Positions 10,137 to 20,799 of a DNA stretch of 64,000 nucleotides are shown piece by piece. This stretch comes from Arion vulgaris (taxonomy: Eukaryota > Mollusca > Gastropoda > Stylommatophora > Arionidae), in the NCBI GenBank assembly GCA_020796225.1, contig CM036756.1:59426616-59490615 (forward strand), written 5' to 3'. How positions within the stretch are numbered: the stretch's first letter is position 1; every line of letters starts with the position of its first letter. Below the pieces are notes generated by a model. That model was not told the DNA's origin. It made no database searches and was given only the letters and a program-made list of their open reading frames with translations. The position numbers and the translations under genes were made by a program.

Positions 10137-11351
10137 GTCGTTTTCCATGGCTCTTAAAGCTGTGTCGTTTTCCATGGTCTTAAACTGTGTCGTTTTCCAT
10201 GGCTCTTAAAGCTGTGTCGTTTTCATGGCTCTTAAAGCTGTGTCGTTTTCATAGGCTCTTAAAGCTGTGTCTTTTCTATGGCTCTTAAAGCGTGTCGTTT
10301 TCATAGCTCTTAAAGCTGTGTCGTTTTCATAGCTCTTAAAGTGTGTCGTTTTCTATAGCTCTTAAAGCTGTGTCGTTTCATCTCAGTTTGCGTTTTCTAC
10401 TTTAAAGCTGTGTCGTTTTCTATAGCTCTTAAAGCTGTGTCGTTTTCTATAGCTCTTAAAGCTGTGTCGTTTTCTATAGCTCTTAAAGCTGTGTCGTTTT
10501 CTATAGCTCTTAAAGTTGTGTCGTTTTCTATAGCTCTTAAAGTTGTGTCGTTTTCTATAGCTCTTAAAGTTGTGTCGTTTTCTATAGCTCTTAAAGCTGT
10601 GTCGTTTTCTATAGCTCTTAAAGTTGTGTCGTTTTCTATAGCTCTTAAAGCTGTGTCGTTTTCTATAGCTCTTAAAGTTGTGTCGTTTTCTATAGCTCTT
10701 AAAGCTGTGTCGTTTTCTATAGCTCTTAAAGCTGTGTCGTTTTCATAGCTCTTAAACTGTGTCGTTTTCATGGCTCTTAAAGCTGTTCGTTTTCATGGCT
10801 CTTAAAGCTGTGTCGTTTTCTATGGCTCTTAAAACTGTGTCGTTTTCCATGGCTCTTAAAGCTGTGTCGTTTTCTATGGCTCTTAAAGCTGTGTCGTTTT
10901 CTATAGCTCTTAAAGTTGTGTCGTTTTCTATAGCTCTTAAAGCTGTGTCGTTTTCTATAGCTCTTAAAGCTTGTGTCTTTTCTATAGCTCTTAAAGTTGT
11001 GTCGTTTTCTATAGCTCTTAAAGCTGTGTCGTTTTCTATAGCTCTTAAAGCTGTGTCGTTTTCTATAGCTCTTAAAGCTGTGTCGTTTTCTATAGCTCTT
11101 AAAGCTGTGTCGTTTTCTATAGCTCTTAAAGCTGTGTCGTTTTCTATAGCTCTTAAAGTTGTGTCGTTTTCTATAGCTCTTAAAGCTGTGTCGTTTTCTA
11201 TAGCTCTTAAAGTTGTGTCGTTTTCTATAGCTCTTAAAGCTGTGTCGTTTTCTATAGCTCTTAAAGTTGTGTCGTTTTCTATAGCTCTTAAAGCTGTGTC
11301 CTTTTCTATAGCTCTTAAAGCTGTGTCGTTTTCTATAGCTCTTAAAGCGTT
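10137..11351. repeat. 27-bp minisatellite, about 45 units
   Basis: The unit begins GCTGTGTCGTTTTCTATAGC and closes TCTTAAA. Because 27 is divisible by three and the unit lacks stops in frames on both strands, long repetitive open frames exist both ways (AVSFSIALK and ENDTALRAI). Units from about 10400 to 11351 are highly uniform, differing mostly in GCTGTG versus GTTGTG. The first ~260 bp contain many single-base deletions. I see no evidence for translation. Confidence 0.95.
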
Positions 11352-11379
11352 GTAGTTTAATTCCACCAGTGAATAATAT

Positions 11380-11615
11380 TCTTTTTTCTTCTTTGAACGC
11401 TCCATATTGGCAATTTGTTAACTACTCTTAGTGATTTGTATGTGATCCGAGCATAAGAACGATTGTACGTTGTGCCTATTATGCGCCTACGAGTAGGCCA
11501 GCAGATCTGATTTTGCACGCTTTTTATTTACTAAAGTAGCTTCCCTGGGCCCCTACCTCAGTCGCCTCTTTCGACATGCCTTGTAGGTCACATTGTTACC
11601 ATTCGTATTTGAATC
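11380..11615. mobile_element. SINE-like element family A
   Basis: Begins CTTCTTTGAACGCTCCATAT directly after the 27-bp array and carries the family A blocks through CATGCCTTGTAGGTCACATT. Its far end is diverged and abuts a family B insertion. Confidence 0.8.
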
Positions 11616-11628
11616 ATTGGGTCCCTTT

Positions 11629-11890
11629 CTTCTTCTTTGCTTTCGTTCTTTACGACCAATTTTAGTCACTCTTTGTGATATGTTTGATCTTTGACAATAA
11701 CTTGTATTCGTTGCACATTGGTTTGGTAGGCCCCTAATGGCATATACTTCTACACGTTTAGGACACGTGCATCCGATTTCAGCCGAACCTCCTTAGTCGC
11801 CTCTTACGACATGTGTGGCAGGTAACAGTGGTTCTATTCTTTACACCCAACAATTTCTTTCTATTCTTTGAGCCCCGTAACCACTCGGGG
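11629..11890. mobile_element. SINE-like element family B, full copy
   Basis: Same body as the 1264 copy; flanked by ATTGGGTCCCTTT (11616-11628) and ATTGGCTCCTTT (11891-11902). A small internal difference near 11850 replaces the CCCCAAATTTGGG block. Confidence 0.83.
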
Positions 11891-11902
11891 ATTGGCTCCT
11901 TT

Positions 11903-12239
11903 AAGAAACAGGAAGTTACAAACTGCCCTGTTGTGGAAATATTTCCTTGGCAGATTATATTGTTTCCCTCTCTTCCTAACTGAGAAACAATACTGCGGAT
12001 AGCTAGCCTATCAGCAAAGTCCCCTATGTTAAATGGAACGGATATCAGGGATCAGAATCAACATGATTCCTAACAACCAAACACTATGAAACACAACCTG
12101 ACATGATTGCATGTGTGGGTATTTTTACAAATTCAATGCGCGGGGTACACTATCCGTCTTACAAAATACTTAACAAGGAATACAATACCTGGATTTTGCA
12201 CTATATCGGATAATCTATATAATACCTGGATTAAAAATA
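11903..12239. other. Unassigned sequence
   Basis: No supported feature. ATACCTGGATT occurs twice near 12182 and 12221 within a short local duplication. Confidence 0.45.
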
Positions 12240-12510
12240 CTTTTTATAATAAATTACCTTGTTCTGAGCAGAACTTTACCTCCCTTACAGTCCTTCTGGG
12301 TTTGTTTCTCTCATAGGCCCGATGCCCGTCTCAGCAGCCGACATAGTGAAATCATCAGTTACATCCTGAATGCACCTTCTCCGTGGTCATTCTCTAATAC
12401 TCTTTGTCAGGATGTCTCCTTCATAATGGTCTTCTACAACCCTTTGTTTCTCTTCATATGTCCAAAATATTCACATTTTCTCATTCTTTTTTGTAGCGTC
12501 AACAATCTTA
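12240..12510 (-). pseudogene. LINE C-terminal remnant, family L-C
   Basis: Minus-strand frames give the L-C tail in pieces: an ENVNILDI/YFGHMKR-like start, a TIMKETS segment, and near the 12260 end a short ERNKPR piece before the stop. It aligns by order and spacing with 19440-19690 (-) and 45230-45430 (+), but is heavily frameshifted. Confidence 0.65.
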
Positions 12511-12577
12511 ACATTATACCTGCATTACAAAACACTGGATAATTAACTGAAAGATGTCGTTGCTATGTTCAGATCGT

Positions 12578-13710
12578 TTTATATTTCACTGTTTCAACTC
12601 TTATGTTTCACTGTTGTTTCAACTCTTATATTTCACTGTTTCAACTCTTATATTTCACTGTTGTTTCAACTCTTATGTTTCACTGTTGTTTCAACTCTTA
12701 TATTTCCTGTTGTTTCCTCTTATATTTCACTGTTTCAACTCTTATATTTCACTGTTGTTTCAACTCTTTTATTTCACTGTTGTTTTAACTCTTATATTTC
12801 ACTGTTGTTTCCTCTTATATTTCATTGTTGTTTCAACTCTTATATTTCACTGTTGTTTCAACTCTTTTATTTCACTGTTGTTTAAACTCTTATATTTCAC
12901 TGTTGTTTCAACTCTTATATTTCACTGTTGTTTCAACTCTTATATTTCACTGTTGTTTCAACTCTTTTATTTCACTGTTGTTTCAACTCTTATATTTCAC
13001 TGTTGTTTCAACTCTTATATTTCACTGTTGTTTCAACTCTTTTATTTCACTGTTGTTTCAACTCTTATATTTCACTGTTGTTTCCTCTTATATTTCACTG
13101 TTGTTTCAACTCTTATATTTCACTGTTGTTTCCTCTTATATTTCATTGTTGTTTCAACTCTTATATTTCACTGTTGTTTTAACTCTTATATTTCACTGTT
13201 GTTTCAACTCTTATATTTCACTGTTGTTTCAACTCTTATATTTCACTGTTGTTTCAACTCTTATATTTCACTGTTGTTTCAACTCTTATATTTCACTGTT
13301 GTTTCAACTCTTATATTTCACTGTTGTTTCAACTCTTTTATTTCACTGTTGTTTCAACTCTTATATTTCACTGTTGTTTCAACTCTTATATTTCACTGTT
13401 GTTTCAACTCTTATATTTCACTGTTGTTTCAACTCTTATATTTCACTGTTGTTTCAACTCTTATATTTCACTGTTTCAACTCTTATATTTCAACTGTTGT
13501 TTCAACTCTTTTATTTCACTGTTGTTTTAACTCTTATATTTCACTGTTTCAACTCTTATATTTCACTGTTGTTTCCTCTTATATTTCACTGTTGTTTCAA
13601 CTCTTTTATTTCACTGTTGTTTCAACTCTTATATTTCACTGTTGTTTCAACTCTTATATTTCACTGTTGTTTCAACTCTTATATTTCACTTGTTGCTTCA
13701 ACTCTTGCTG
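12578..13710. repeat. 25-bp minisatellite, about 45 units
   Basis: The unit is TTGTTTCAACTCTTATATTT followed by CACTG. Length variants drop TTG (22 bp) or contract CAAC, and T/A and C/T changes recur. The unit has no stop in any + frame, so the whole array is open in three frames. That is a composition effect, and the translated F/L/S/V-rich strings are not called as proteins. Confidence 0.95.
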
Positions 13711-13744
13711 TTCATACTTTCATGTTTGTATTTCGTAGTGGTTT

Positions 13745-14048
13745 ACAACTGAATTGACACATGTTACACTTTACGCCCGCAATAATATTTCACTGAAGAT
13801 ATATAAAATCCTGAACAATACATATTGCGATTCCGTGGTTTACTGAGCAAGGTAACAATAGCCCATCGTATCATGCAGTTCTGAAGAGCAGTGTTTGTCA
13901 ACATTTTATCGAATGATGTCACACCTCAGTATCTCATATATGACCCTTCCCCAAGATAGTCAACTAAGTTCTGAAAAATATATGCCTTTACTATACATAT
14001 ATAAATTAAACTTGCTTAGTTGTTTGCAGCATGAAATCTCCGCAAGTT
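13745..14048. other. Unassigned sequence
   Basis: No gene or repeat recognised. Confidence 0.5.
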
Positions 14049-14290
14049 TTCTTCTTTGAACGCTCCATATCGATCACTTGTTAACCTTTCTGTGTGATTT
14101 GTATATGGTCTGAGTCTAAGAACGAATGTACGTTGTGCCAGTTATGGGCCTACAAGTAGGCAATCCGATTTCTGCGATGCTTTTTATTTACTAGGGTAGC
14201 TTTCCATGGTCCTACATCAGTCGTCTCTTACGACATGCCGTATAGGTCGCAGTGGTACTATTCTTTGCTTCTTTTGTGGGCCCCGGTACC
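14049..14290. mobile_element. SINE-like element family A, full-length
   Basis: Begins TTCTTCTTTG-like sequence and GAACGCTCCATATCGATCAC, ends GTGGGCCCCGGTACC. All family A blocks are present. I could not identify a clear target-site duplication. Confidence 0.85.
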
Positions 14291-14438
14291 TCTTAATTCT
14301 TCTTATATTTTATGTTTGTTGGCCTACACGCCTGATATTTAAAAATACTTTTTAGATTGAAAGCGACGTGCCTCTCCATAAATATGCTTTAATCTTCTAC
14401 TTAAGAGATAAACATAATTTCTTGCTTTTAATTTCATC

Positions 14439-14579
14439 CAGTGGCGGCTCGTGATCATTTTTGTTGGTGGGGCCGGACAAAACATTTTGGAAAAATTATG
14501 GTTTTGGTTATATTATATTTTAGTTATTCATGATTTTTAGGGGACCGCCCCACTAGCCCTTAATGACAAGCCGCCACTG
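14439..14579. mobile_element. hAT-type MITE, second family
   Basis: A 141-bp element with inverted ends CAGTGGCGGCTCGTG and GACAAGCCGCCACTG, flanked by ATTTCATC and CTTTCATC (7 of 8 matching). Internal blocks GGTGGGGCCGG and the CATGATTTTT region recur in opposite orientation at 54899-55063. Confidence 0.85.
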
Positions 14580-14616
14580 CTTTCATCCACTTATACCTTC
14601 TCTTTTTAACTATGTC

Positions 14617-14676
14617 TATCCCCTCTTTCTCTCTTTTCTCTCTTCTCCTCTCTCTTCTCTCTCTCTCTTTTTTTGA
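14617..14676. repeat. CT-rich simple repeat
   Basis: An interrupted (TCTC)n tract; open frames crossing it are low-complexity and not called. Confidence 0.85.
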
Positions 14677-14931
14677 TTCCTATTTCGCACCCCGTATGTT
14701 TATTTGTTTGTCGCAAGCATCTACAAGAGCTGTAGAAACTCCTGGCGTTCTCTCCTGTCAGTGTTCTGGAGGAGAACCATTCAAGACTTGTTATCAATTG
14801 ATGTCAATGTAAACATTAATTGGCTAAATTCATGCTGAATTATATCCACCCGATAGTAACGGGGCTTGTTAACTCAATATTTCAGTAGTTAGATACTAAT
14901 GCTAGCATGTACAGTTAGTTGTGTTTGACTC

Positions 14932-15172
14932 GGTGGCGTATGTGGCTTAGGGATAGTGACTCGGTCTGTTAACCCCGACGTTCTGAGTTCGAATCACGCT
15001 GCGGACAGTTTGGTGGCAAATTGTTTCGCATGGATTTTAACAAAGGACGATGGCACCACCCGTTCAGAAAGCAATGGCAAACTACTGAACGTTAGATGCC
15101 TAGAAAAATCACAAGCAGTGTTAAAAGCTGGGGTTGATTCGCAGAGCCTGTAAAGGATATCAATTAACTTTT
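14932..15172 (+). mobile_element. tRNA-derived SINE, family G
   Basis: The head has a box A-like GTGGCTTAGGGATAGTG and a box B-like GAGTTCGAATCACG. The body carries GGCAAATTGTTTCGC and CGTTCAGAAAGCAATGGCAA and ends CAATTAACTTTT. Copies at 37229-37460 (+) and 20800-21047 (-). Confidence 0.85.
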
Positions 15173-15214
15173 GTGTTTGACTCAGTTATCTGACACCTTA
15201 CACACGATCTTTGT

Positions 15215-15241
15215 TAATACACACACACGCCTGCACGCACG

Positions 15242-15286
<45 letters not shown>
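15215..15286. repeat. (CA)n/(TA)n microsatellite
   Basis: ACAC-rich tract running into pure AT repeats, next to the 3' end of the L-D LINE copy on the minus strand. Confidence 0.95.
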
Positions 15287-15289
<3 letters not shown>

Positions 15290-15295
15290 TGACTT

Positions 15296-15690
15296 GACTT
15301 CTTCCTCTCCGCTCCTCGTGGAGCATAAGGCCTCAACAGTTGTTCGTCACTCTTCTCGGTCTCTGGCTGTTTTCTTTATAGTCTCCCAGGATAGTCGAGC
15401 ACTCTTTAGTTCATCAAGAAGACTTCGTCTCCAGGTCTGTTTAGGGCGTCCTCGTTTTCGTTTTCCTTGCGGGTTCCACTCAAGTGCTTGTCTAGTGCCA
15501 CTCGAATGTGTCTTCCGTAGGGTATGCCCGACCCATCGCCATTTTCTTCTCTTGATCTAGGTCATCATGGGTTCCTGTCCGGTTCTTATCCACAGGTCTG
15601 TGTTTGCAACTCTATCATACTATCTCAGTGTGAGAATCCGTCGAAGACATCCGTTGACAAAGGTCTGAATCTTATTTGTATTTAACTTGG
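15296..15690 (-). pseudogene. LINE C-terminal remnant, family L-D
   Basis: Read on the minus strand, the pieces match the + copy at 32180-32610: the MAMGRAYPTEDT region stands where WRWVGHTLWKTQ is expected, then WNPQGKRKRGRP- and TWRRSL-like segments, LDELKSARLSWETIKK, and a CSTRSGEE-like end. Frameshifted. The element ends at an AT microsatellite. Confidence 0.75.
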
Positions 15691-15691
15691 T

Positions 15692-15734
<43 letters not shown>

Positions 15735-15747
15735 TATATATATATAG
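15692..15747. repeat. (TA)n microsatellite
   Basis: Nearly pure AT dinucleotide run with one GTTATA interruption. Confidence 0.95.
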
Positions 15748-16270
15748 TAATAAAGATAACAAGATAAAATGTTTGCACACTTCAAATGTGGCATATGCTG
15801 ATTGTTGTTCCAGATTGTACCACGATTCACGAAATAATACATCTGCACTAAACTGTTGAAATAGCGCATGTTAGCAACTTGCGTTACAAGTAGCGAATTA
15901 TGATTGAATTTCTCGTTGCAGAGAAGATCAGTTGTTATGAACATTTACAAGCATCTATGTGATGTGTATGGAAGTCTTGCAGTTGACAGCAGTACAATAA
16001 GGCGCTAGGTTCAGAGAATACAACAAGGAAATGTAGATACGGAGCTGCGTGGTCTGCCGCGCTGTGGATGTCTTGCCACAACCACCAATCAGAGATAGTG
16101 AAATACACTGGGGCATTATTCTTAATGATAAGCGAATTACCACTCAACAGTTTAGTTAACATTTCATCTGTCAGTCAGAAATGTTAGTGCAACTGTAATA
16201 AAAAGTATTGGATTGTCTAAGTTTTGCTCAAGATGGCTTCCTCGTGGTCTCACAATTGAACACCGAATGC

Positions 16271-16523
16271 CGCCCGTGTGGTACTGGCGCCCGCAATGGA
16301 AGCAAAGAATAGTACCACTGCTACCTACAAGGCATGTCGTAAGAGGCGCTGATGTAGGACCTAGGGATGCCACCTAGTACATAAAAGCATCGCAGAAATC
16401 GGATGTGCTAGGCAAGTTGTAGGCGCATAACTGGCACAACGTACAATATCTCTTAGGCTCAGATCACATACATATCACACAGAGTGGTTAGCAAGTGGTC
16501 GATATGGAGAGTTCGTCGAAGAC
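16271..16523. mobile_element. SINE-like element family A, opposite orientation, inside mariner
   Basis: Carries the reverse complement of the family A blocks (GTACTGGCGCCCGCAATGG at left, TTCGTCGAAGA at right). Flanked by a perfect CACCGAATGC duplication (16261-16270, 16524-16533). Removing the SINE and one copy rejoins the mariner reading frame. Confidence 0.92.
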
Positions 16524-16561
16524 CACCGAATGCAAAGGAAAGAAATTTCTTCTGATTTGTT

Positions 16562-16830
16562 GAGGCTGAATTTTATGTATGCTTGATAGAACACTGGACG
16601 CTTTATTGCAATTTTATCCAATTCTATGACTCGATATTTATTTATTGATGGAAAATATGAATAATACTGATATTACTTATTGTTTTCAACTGAACTTGTT
16701 ACATAATATAACCTTGATTTAGCATGCTGTGTTGTTTTTAATATGAATTCGTCTATATACAACAATACAGGAATGCGAGGTCGTGCGACAGTTACGGTTT
16801 TCTTTCCTATAATATTTTATCTGAGTCCTC
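16562..16830 (+). mobile_element. Interspersed repeat family J inside mariner
   Basis: Matches 46930-47235 with landmarks TTGATAGAACACTGGACGC, ATAATATAACCTTGATTTAG and AATACAGGAATGCGAGGTCG. It replaces or interrupts the middle of the mariner transposase. Confidence 0.78.
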
Positions 16831-17134
16831 TGGCCGTATGAGTTTATAGTTAGCTGTAACCTGTACTAACCATCCACCCTATAGTCCGGATTTGACACCC
16901 TCAGACTTTCATCTATTCGGTCCACTTAAAGATACATCCCGGTGGACTATGTATGAAAATGATGAGAGAATGTTTCATGCAACGAAAAAATGGCTATACG
17001 ATCAAGATAAAATCTGGTACAGGCTAGGAATACATTCACTTGCTTCACGCTGGCATAAATCCGTACAAGTTGATGATGAAGATTATGTTGAATAATACAG
17101 ATTTTTAAATGACATGCTCGTGTATATTGTGTAT

Positions 17135-17347
17135 TTTTTTTTATTTTTTTTGTCCGATCCAGAAGCACTTGAGCTTTCAACTCTTCTGCTCGGTGCCATG
17201 GACATGGTAACCATTCGGTTCAGTACCACGAACACCGTAAATCTGGAGAACCTGTGGCTTTTCTGCCAGCCCGCGGAATTGAACCGCACTCACAGGAGGC
17301 TTGTCACCTGTTGTCCAACGCGCTATGAACACGCTGGGCAGGCGGGC
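17135..17347 (-). mobile_element. tRNA-derived SINE, family C
   Basis: Minus-strand SINE: T-run (complement of the A-tail) at left, tRNA-like head at right (GTCCAACGCGCTATGAACAC). Flanked by a perfect 13-bp duplication GTATATTGTGTAT (17122-17134 and 17348-17360). Confidence 0.93.
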
Positions 17348-17394
17348 GTATATTGTGTATAAAGATCATGATTTTTGATTAAACAGTTTAGACT

Positions 17395-17653
17395 TCGGGC
17401 CCACATGTTCAACAAATTTAAAATTGCCACAAAATAGTCTGTGCCACTGTGAAAAGGCGGACACGACGGCAGAGCACATACTGCAAGACTGCCAGATGTT
17501 TTCAGGCTTAAGAAACGAAACCTGGACCGATAACATAAAGTTTCACGAGAAGCTGTACGGAGGGACGGAGTCCCTAAAATCAACAGCAGAATTGAGGAGA
17601 AAATTTGGTTCATCGGTCTAGTCGGGGATCGAGAGAGAGAGAGAGAGAGATTA
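17395..17653 (+). pseudogene. LINE RNase H-type C-terminus with (GA)n tail
   Basis: The frame reads CHCEKADTTAEHILQDCQMF, GLRNETW, then KLYGGTESLKSTAELRRKFG and ends SSV at a stop. This is the CxCg.a.qT.eHil..C zinc-knuckle-like end of LINE ORF2 proteins carrying RNase H. The 3' end is followed by (GA)n at 17633-17652. The minus-strand copy at 27016-27290 has the same protein end and the same (GA)n tail, so the microsatellite is part of the element. Confidence 0.82.
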
Positions 17654-17885
17654 AACAGTTTGTGTTAAAAACCGATGTGGTACAACAATTTCTTTTAGAG
17701 CCGTTAGAAATGTATTATCTGATTCTATTTGTTGCGGGCCGTGTAAAAAGTGAATTTCCTCACTTCTATTGTATTCTTTGCTTGATAAATGCCTTCTGGT
17801 TCTAACTTTGCTTTGTATTGTTATTGTTTTTGTATTTGGTAAAACTACAGTACTTTGTATGTACGTGTTTCTCCATTGCTACATC
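17654..17885. mobile_element. Interspersed repeat family I
   Basis: Blocks GATAAATGCCTTCTGGTTC, GTTATTGTTTTTGTAT, GGTAAAACTACAGTACTTTG and CACGTGTTTCTCCATTGCTA-like terminal sequence match 36510-36955 and, inverted, 35490-35650. Probably a non-autonomous DNA element, because the 36.5 kb copy is an inverted repeat. Confidence 0.65.
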
Positions 17886-18380
17886 AATTTCTGAACTCGT
17901 CTCGTATATCCTGTTTTATCTCGCACACACTCTTGCATGCAGACAAACACACAGACAGTCTTTCCTACGTATACAAATACACTGTCTCTCTCTCATACAC
18001 ACACACACTTTATCTTCTTCCATTTACCTAGCACACACAATCTCTAAGTAACGCTCTTGCATTATCCGGATCTAACTCCCAACCCTTCTCGTCGTACTCT
18101 CTGCCATTTACTTGTCTGCGTCCTGGGCAAAGCATAATGGTTGAAATACCGTCTACGGTGTTAGCTTTAGACAAGCCTCATCGCTAATCAGAGATTAATC
18201 GATATCACAAGAACGATTTGTCTCGCGAATGCCACATATCAGGAAGTGCCAGATGATAGCCTTAATGACTAGACAAAGTGGCATTCCTCTATATGCAGTA
18301 ACAACCGTTTTCTTAATGGCAGTATTACAGGGATCAGTTGAGTAATATTGAAATATTTGAAGTCAGTGGCTAATACCCCT
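17886..18380. other. Unassigned sequence with CA-rich tracts
   Basis: Short CACACA runs near 17925-18005; otherwise nothing recognised. Confidence 0.5.
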
Positions 18381-18383
18381 TTA

Positions 18384-18456
18384 GAAACAGAGTGGCACAG
18401 TGGAAGAGTGCTTGACCCATAACCCAGAGGTCCGTGGATCGAAATCTCGCTCTGCT
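18384..18456 (+). other. tRNA-like sequence (pseudo-tRNA or SINE head)
   Basis: AACAGAG at the left can pair with CTCTGCT at the right (6 of 7 pairs) like an acceptor stem. Between them are a D-arm-like GGCACAGTGGAAGAGTG, a CAT at the anticodon position and a T-arm-like GTGGATCGAAATCTCG. The anticodon stem does not pair well, so a functional tRNA is unlikely. It lies directly before a family E SINE. Confidence 0.45.
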
Positions 18457-18466
18457 AAATTGTTAA

Positions 18467-18907
18467 GGAGTCTCTGTGGCTTAGAGGTTAGATACTCGTC
18501 TCTTGTTCCACAGGTACCAGGTTCGCTCCCTCGTGAAGCCTTCTGGATATTTTCCCATAGATCCCTGATCTCAGTGTAGATGAGATCGAGTTCCTAGTTC
18601 TGTCGGAGATGGACGATAAACACGTAGGCCCGTGTGTAATTTGAGCACGTAAAGAAACCTTGGCAGTTCAAAATCAAGAAGAGCAGGCTGAGAAGCCGCT
18701 GTCCGGGCACAATTCATTAGAAAACATTTAAAATAAAATTCCTACAAAAATATCTTCACCATCTTCACAATTGCATCGGGACACTGGCTGGTGCTACGGA
18801 CTTCGTGCACTGTAGCTGAGATCTTCCTGTTTAAGAAGAAATCGGAGCACACATGGTTACTCACCGAAGTGCAATGGTCTAATTAAAAAATGGTCTATCA
18901 ATCAATC
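18467..18907 (+). mobile_element. tRNA-derived SINE, family E, long copy
   Basis: Head GTCTCTGTGGCTTAGAGGTT (box A-like) and AGGTTCGCTCCC (box B-like); body with CTGATCTCAGTGTAGATGAG, GACGATAAACACG and GTTCGTGCACTG-like blocks; end in an (ATCA)n tract. The copy at 50490-50908 has the same extent, so the consensus is about 430 bp. Confidence 0.83.
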
Positions 18908-18909
18908 AA

Positions 18910-19436
18910 TTATTGGTAGGAGTAGGTTGGTGTAGGTTTTTTTTAATGTTTTTATAAAGGTGTGAATGGGAAGGATGCGCTCAAACAGAAAATAGAAACT
19001 CATTGCATATGAAGATAAAAAAGTGCAGAGTACATAGAGACCATCCTCTGCAACAGATCCAGTATTCAGCTGCACCTGCAGCAACTGTGGATTGCCACTC
19101 CAGAATAGGACATTATAGCACCAACATACGATGTGATTCAGCACAGAACAAACTACTTGACACAATCTCTATTATCTCAGAGGCTGATGATATATCTCTC
19201 TTTCGATCCCAGAGGCTGAAGATATGATTGGGTGTGCGTATATATGTTCAATGTACATACACACTTTGTTAAATGTCTCTGACTTTTACTGGAGCATAAC
19301 ACAACTACTACCACTAACCGATTCATTAATCGTTTATATTGTTGTGTTATTTCACACTGTTGTATCCACGCTATCTCAACTTTCTGTATTTAATTGTTTT
19401 CAAGTGTTTTAGTTGTTGATTTGCTCTTTATCCACC
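18910..19436. other. Unassigned sequence
   Basis: A 74-codon frame at 19003-19227 has no recognisable motif. Confidence 0.45.
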
Positions 19437-19439
19437 ATC

Positions 19440-19690
19440 ATCATCAAATAGCTTGTCCTGAAAAGAACTTTGCCACCCCAACAGTCCGTGGAAATTTCTC
19501 TCTCTCGTAAGCCAGATATCCCGTCTCTGCAGCCGTCATGTTCAAACCATCAGTTACATCCTGATTCCATATTCTCCGTGGTCTTCCTCTTCTTTTCTTT
19601 GCCGGTATGTCTCCTTCCATGATGGTCCTCTCCAGCCCTTCGTGCCTTTTTATGTCCAAAATACCTCAACTTTCTCTTTCTTATTTATCC
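19440..19690 (-). pseudogene. LINE C-terminal remnant, family L-C
   Basis: The minus-strand frame reads DIKRHEGLERTIMEGDIPAK, KRRGRPRRIWNQDVTDGLNM, AAETGYLAYERE and a GVAKFFSGQAI end at a stop. The best-preserved copy of the L-C tail in the window. Confidence 0.85.
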
Positions 19691-19988
19691 ATAGATTATG
19701 ATAATTGCCTTTCTGTTGACTGCCGCGACGAGCATTACATGTGACTAAGTGGTTAGACAGATATCTTCTCAATCCAAACCTGTCCCTCATCTTGCTGAGA
19801 TACAGTTACCACGTGATAAAATATAGAATTAAATTTAAAACAGACAGCATTAAAACAGCTCTGTCGTCGGCACAGAAAACACAACATTTTATATTAAGGG
19901 ATGCGGGCGGTTACCTCGGTTCTATTGAGCATTGGCGGTTATATTTTAGTATTTGTGGAGAACTGGTCAATCTGCTTGCTTTTTTCTA
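19691..19988. other. Unassigned sequence
   Basis: An 82-codon + frame at 19741-19989 shows no recognisable domain. Confidence 0.45.
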
Positions 19989-20001
19989 AATGACGTAGGT
20001 T

Positions 20002-20213
20002 TTTATTTTTTTTTTTTCCGATCCCGAAGCACTTGAGCTTTTCAGCTCTTCGGCTCGGTGCCATGGACATCGTAACCCTTCGGTTCGGTGCAACGAACAC
20101 AGTAAATCTGTGGAATCTGTGGCTTTTTCTGCCATCCCGCGGAATTTAACCCGCACACACAGAGGATAGTCACCCGTAGTCCAACGCGCTACGAACACGC
20201 TGGGCAGACGGGC
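20002..20213 (-). mobile_element. tRNA-derived SINE, family C
   Basis: T-run at left, tRNA-like head at right (GTCCAACGCGCTACGAACAC). Perfect 13-bp duplication AATGACGTAGGTT at 19989-20001 and 20214-20226. Confidence 0.93.
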
Positions 20214-20226
20214 AATGACGTAGGTT

Positions 20227-20785
20227 CAAAACCAGAGCTCGATGTTTTGTTCACGATAGTTATTTTTTCAGAGATCCGTATTATTGTTGCTGGAACTACG
20301 GAGTTCGTTCTTTGTGTAATATTCTCGACAAATGTCGTGTCATTTTTGGGAGAGAGACCGAATGATATATGAAAACCCGCTGCAGTAAAGTCACTACTTC
20401 TCACTACCTTTTTTAATCCATTTAATTTACAATACGTTTTTTGTTATCCGAGTTATCTTCTCCGTTGCCGAATGTCCAGTGAAGCAGAATGTCGAAGAGC
20501 GATTGCTAGCCGATTCCAAAGATACCGTCCTGAAAACTGATGTGCCGGGATGACAGTGACAGATGTCATAGCTTCGGTGAACAAATTTGGTCACACGGTA
20601 ATATTCACCGTTTTCAATCAGAAACAATAAAATAAGTGGGCTCTGGATAACCAGTGCTAGTATCTTTCATTTCATCATTATCTTTTTTTTTTGGGGATTC
20701 TGAGTTGTGCATGGCCATATTCAATCTGGGAACGTCGTTCATCTCTCGTAAGGTTGTCTCCGATTATGCATGCGTTTTAGTGGGT
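20227..20785. other. Unassigned sequence
   Basis: No gene or element recognised. Confidence 0.5.
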
Positions 20786-20799
20786 ACAGCACAGTGATT

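Larger units (their letters stand above)
15900..17096 (+). pseudogene. mariner transposase pseudogene with two nested insertions
   Basis: The 5' part (about 15938-16270) reads HLCDVYGSLAVDSSTIRR, a stop where Trp is expected, VQRIQQGNVDTELRGLPRCG and VIKSIGLSKFC, matching the helix-turn-helix and linker of mariner transposases. After a SINE (16271-16523) the frame resumes as MQRKEISSDLLRL. After a family J repeat (about 16562-16830) the C-terminal catalytic end follows at 16863-17095: NHPPYSPDLTPSDFHLFGPL, with the final DDD-triad Asp in the SPDL/PSDF segment, then KKWLYDQDKIWYRLGIHSLA and SRWHKSV to a stop. The middle of the catalytic domain is missing. Confidence 0.9.

Noticed and set aside
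12554..13757. Open frames of 300-390 codons across the 25-bp array
   Set aside because: The unit lacks stop codons in all three + frames, so the frames are automatic; overlapping frames give equally long strings and there is no flanking coding context or conserved domain.
18384..18456. Functional tRNA-Met gene
   Set aside because: The acceptor stem pairs but the anticodon stem does not, and the sequence is followed directly by a SINE.
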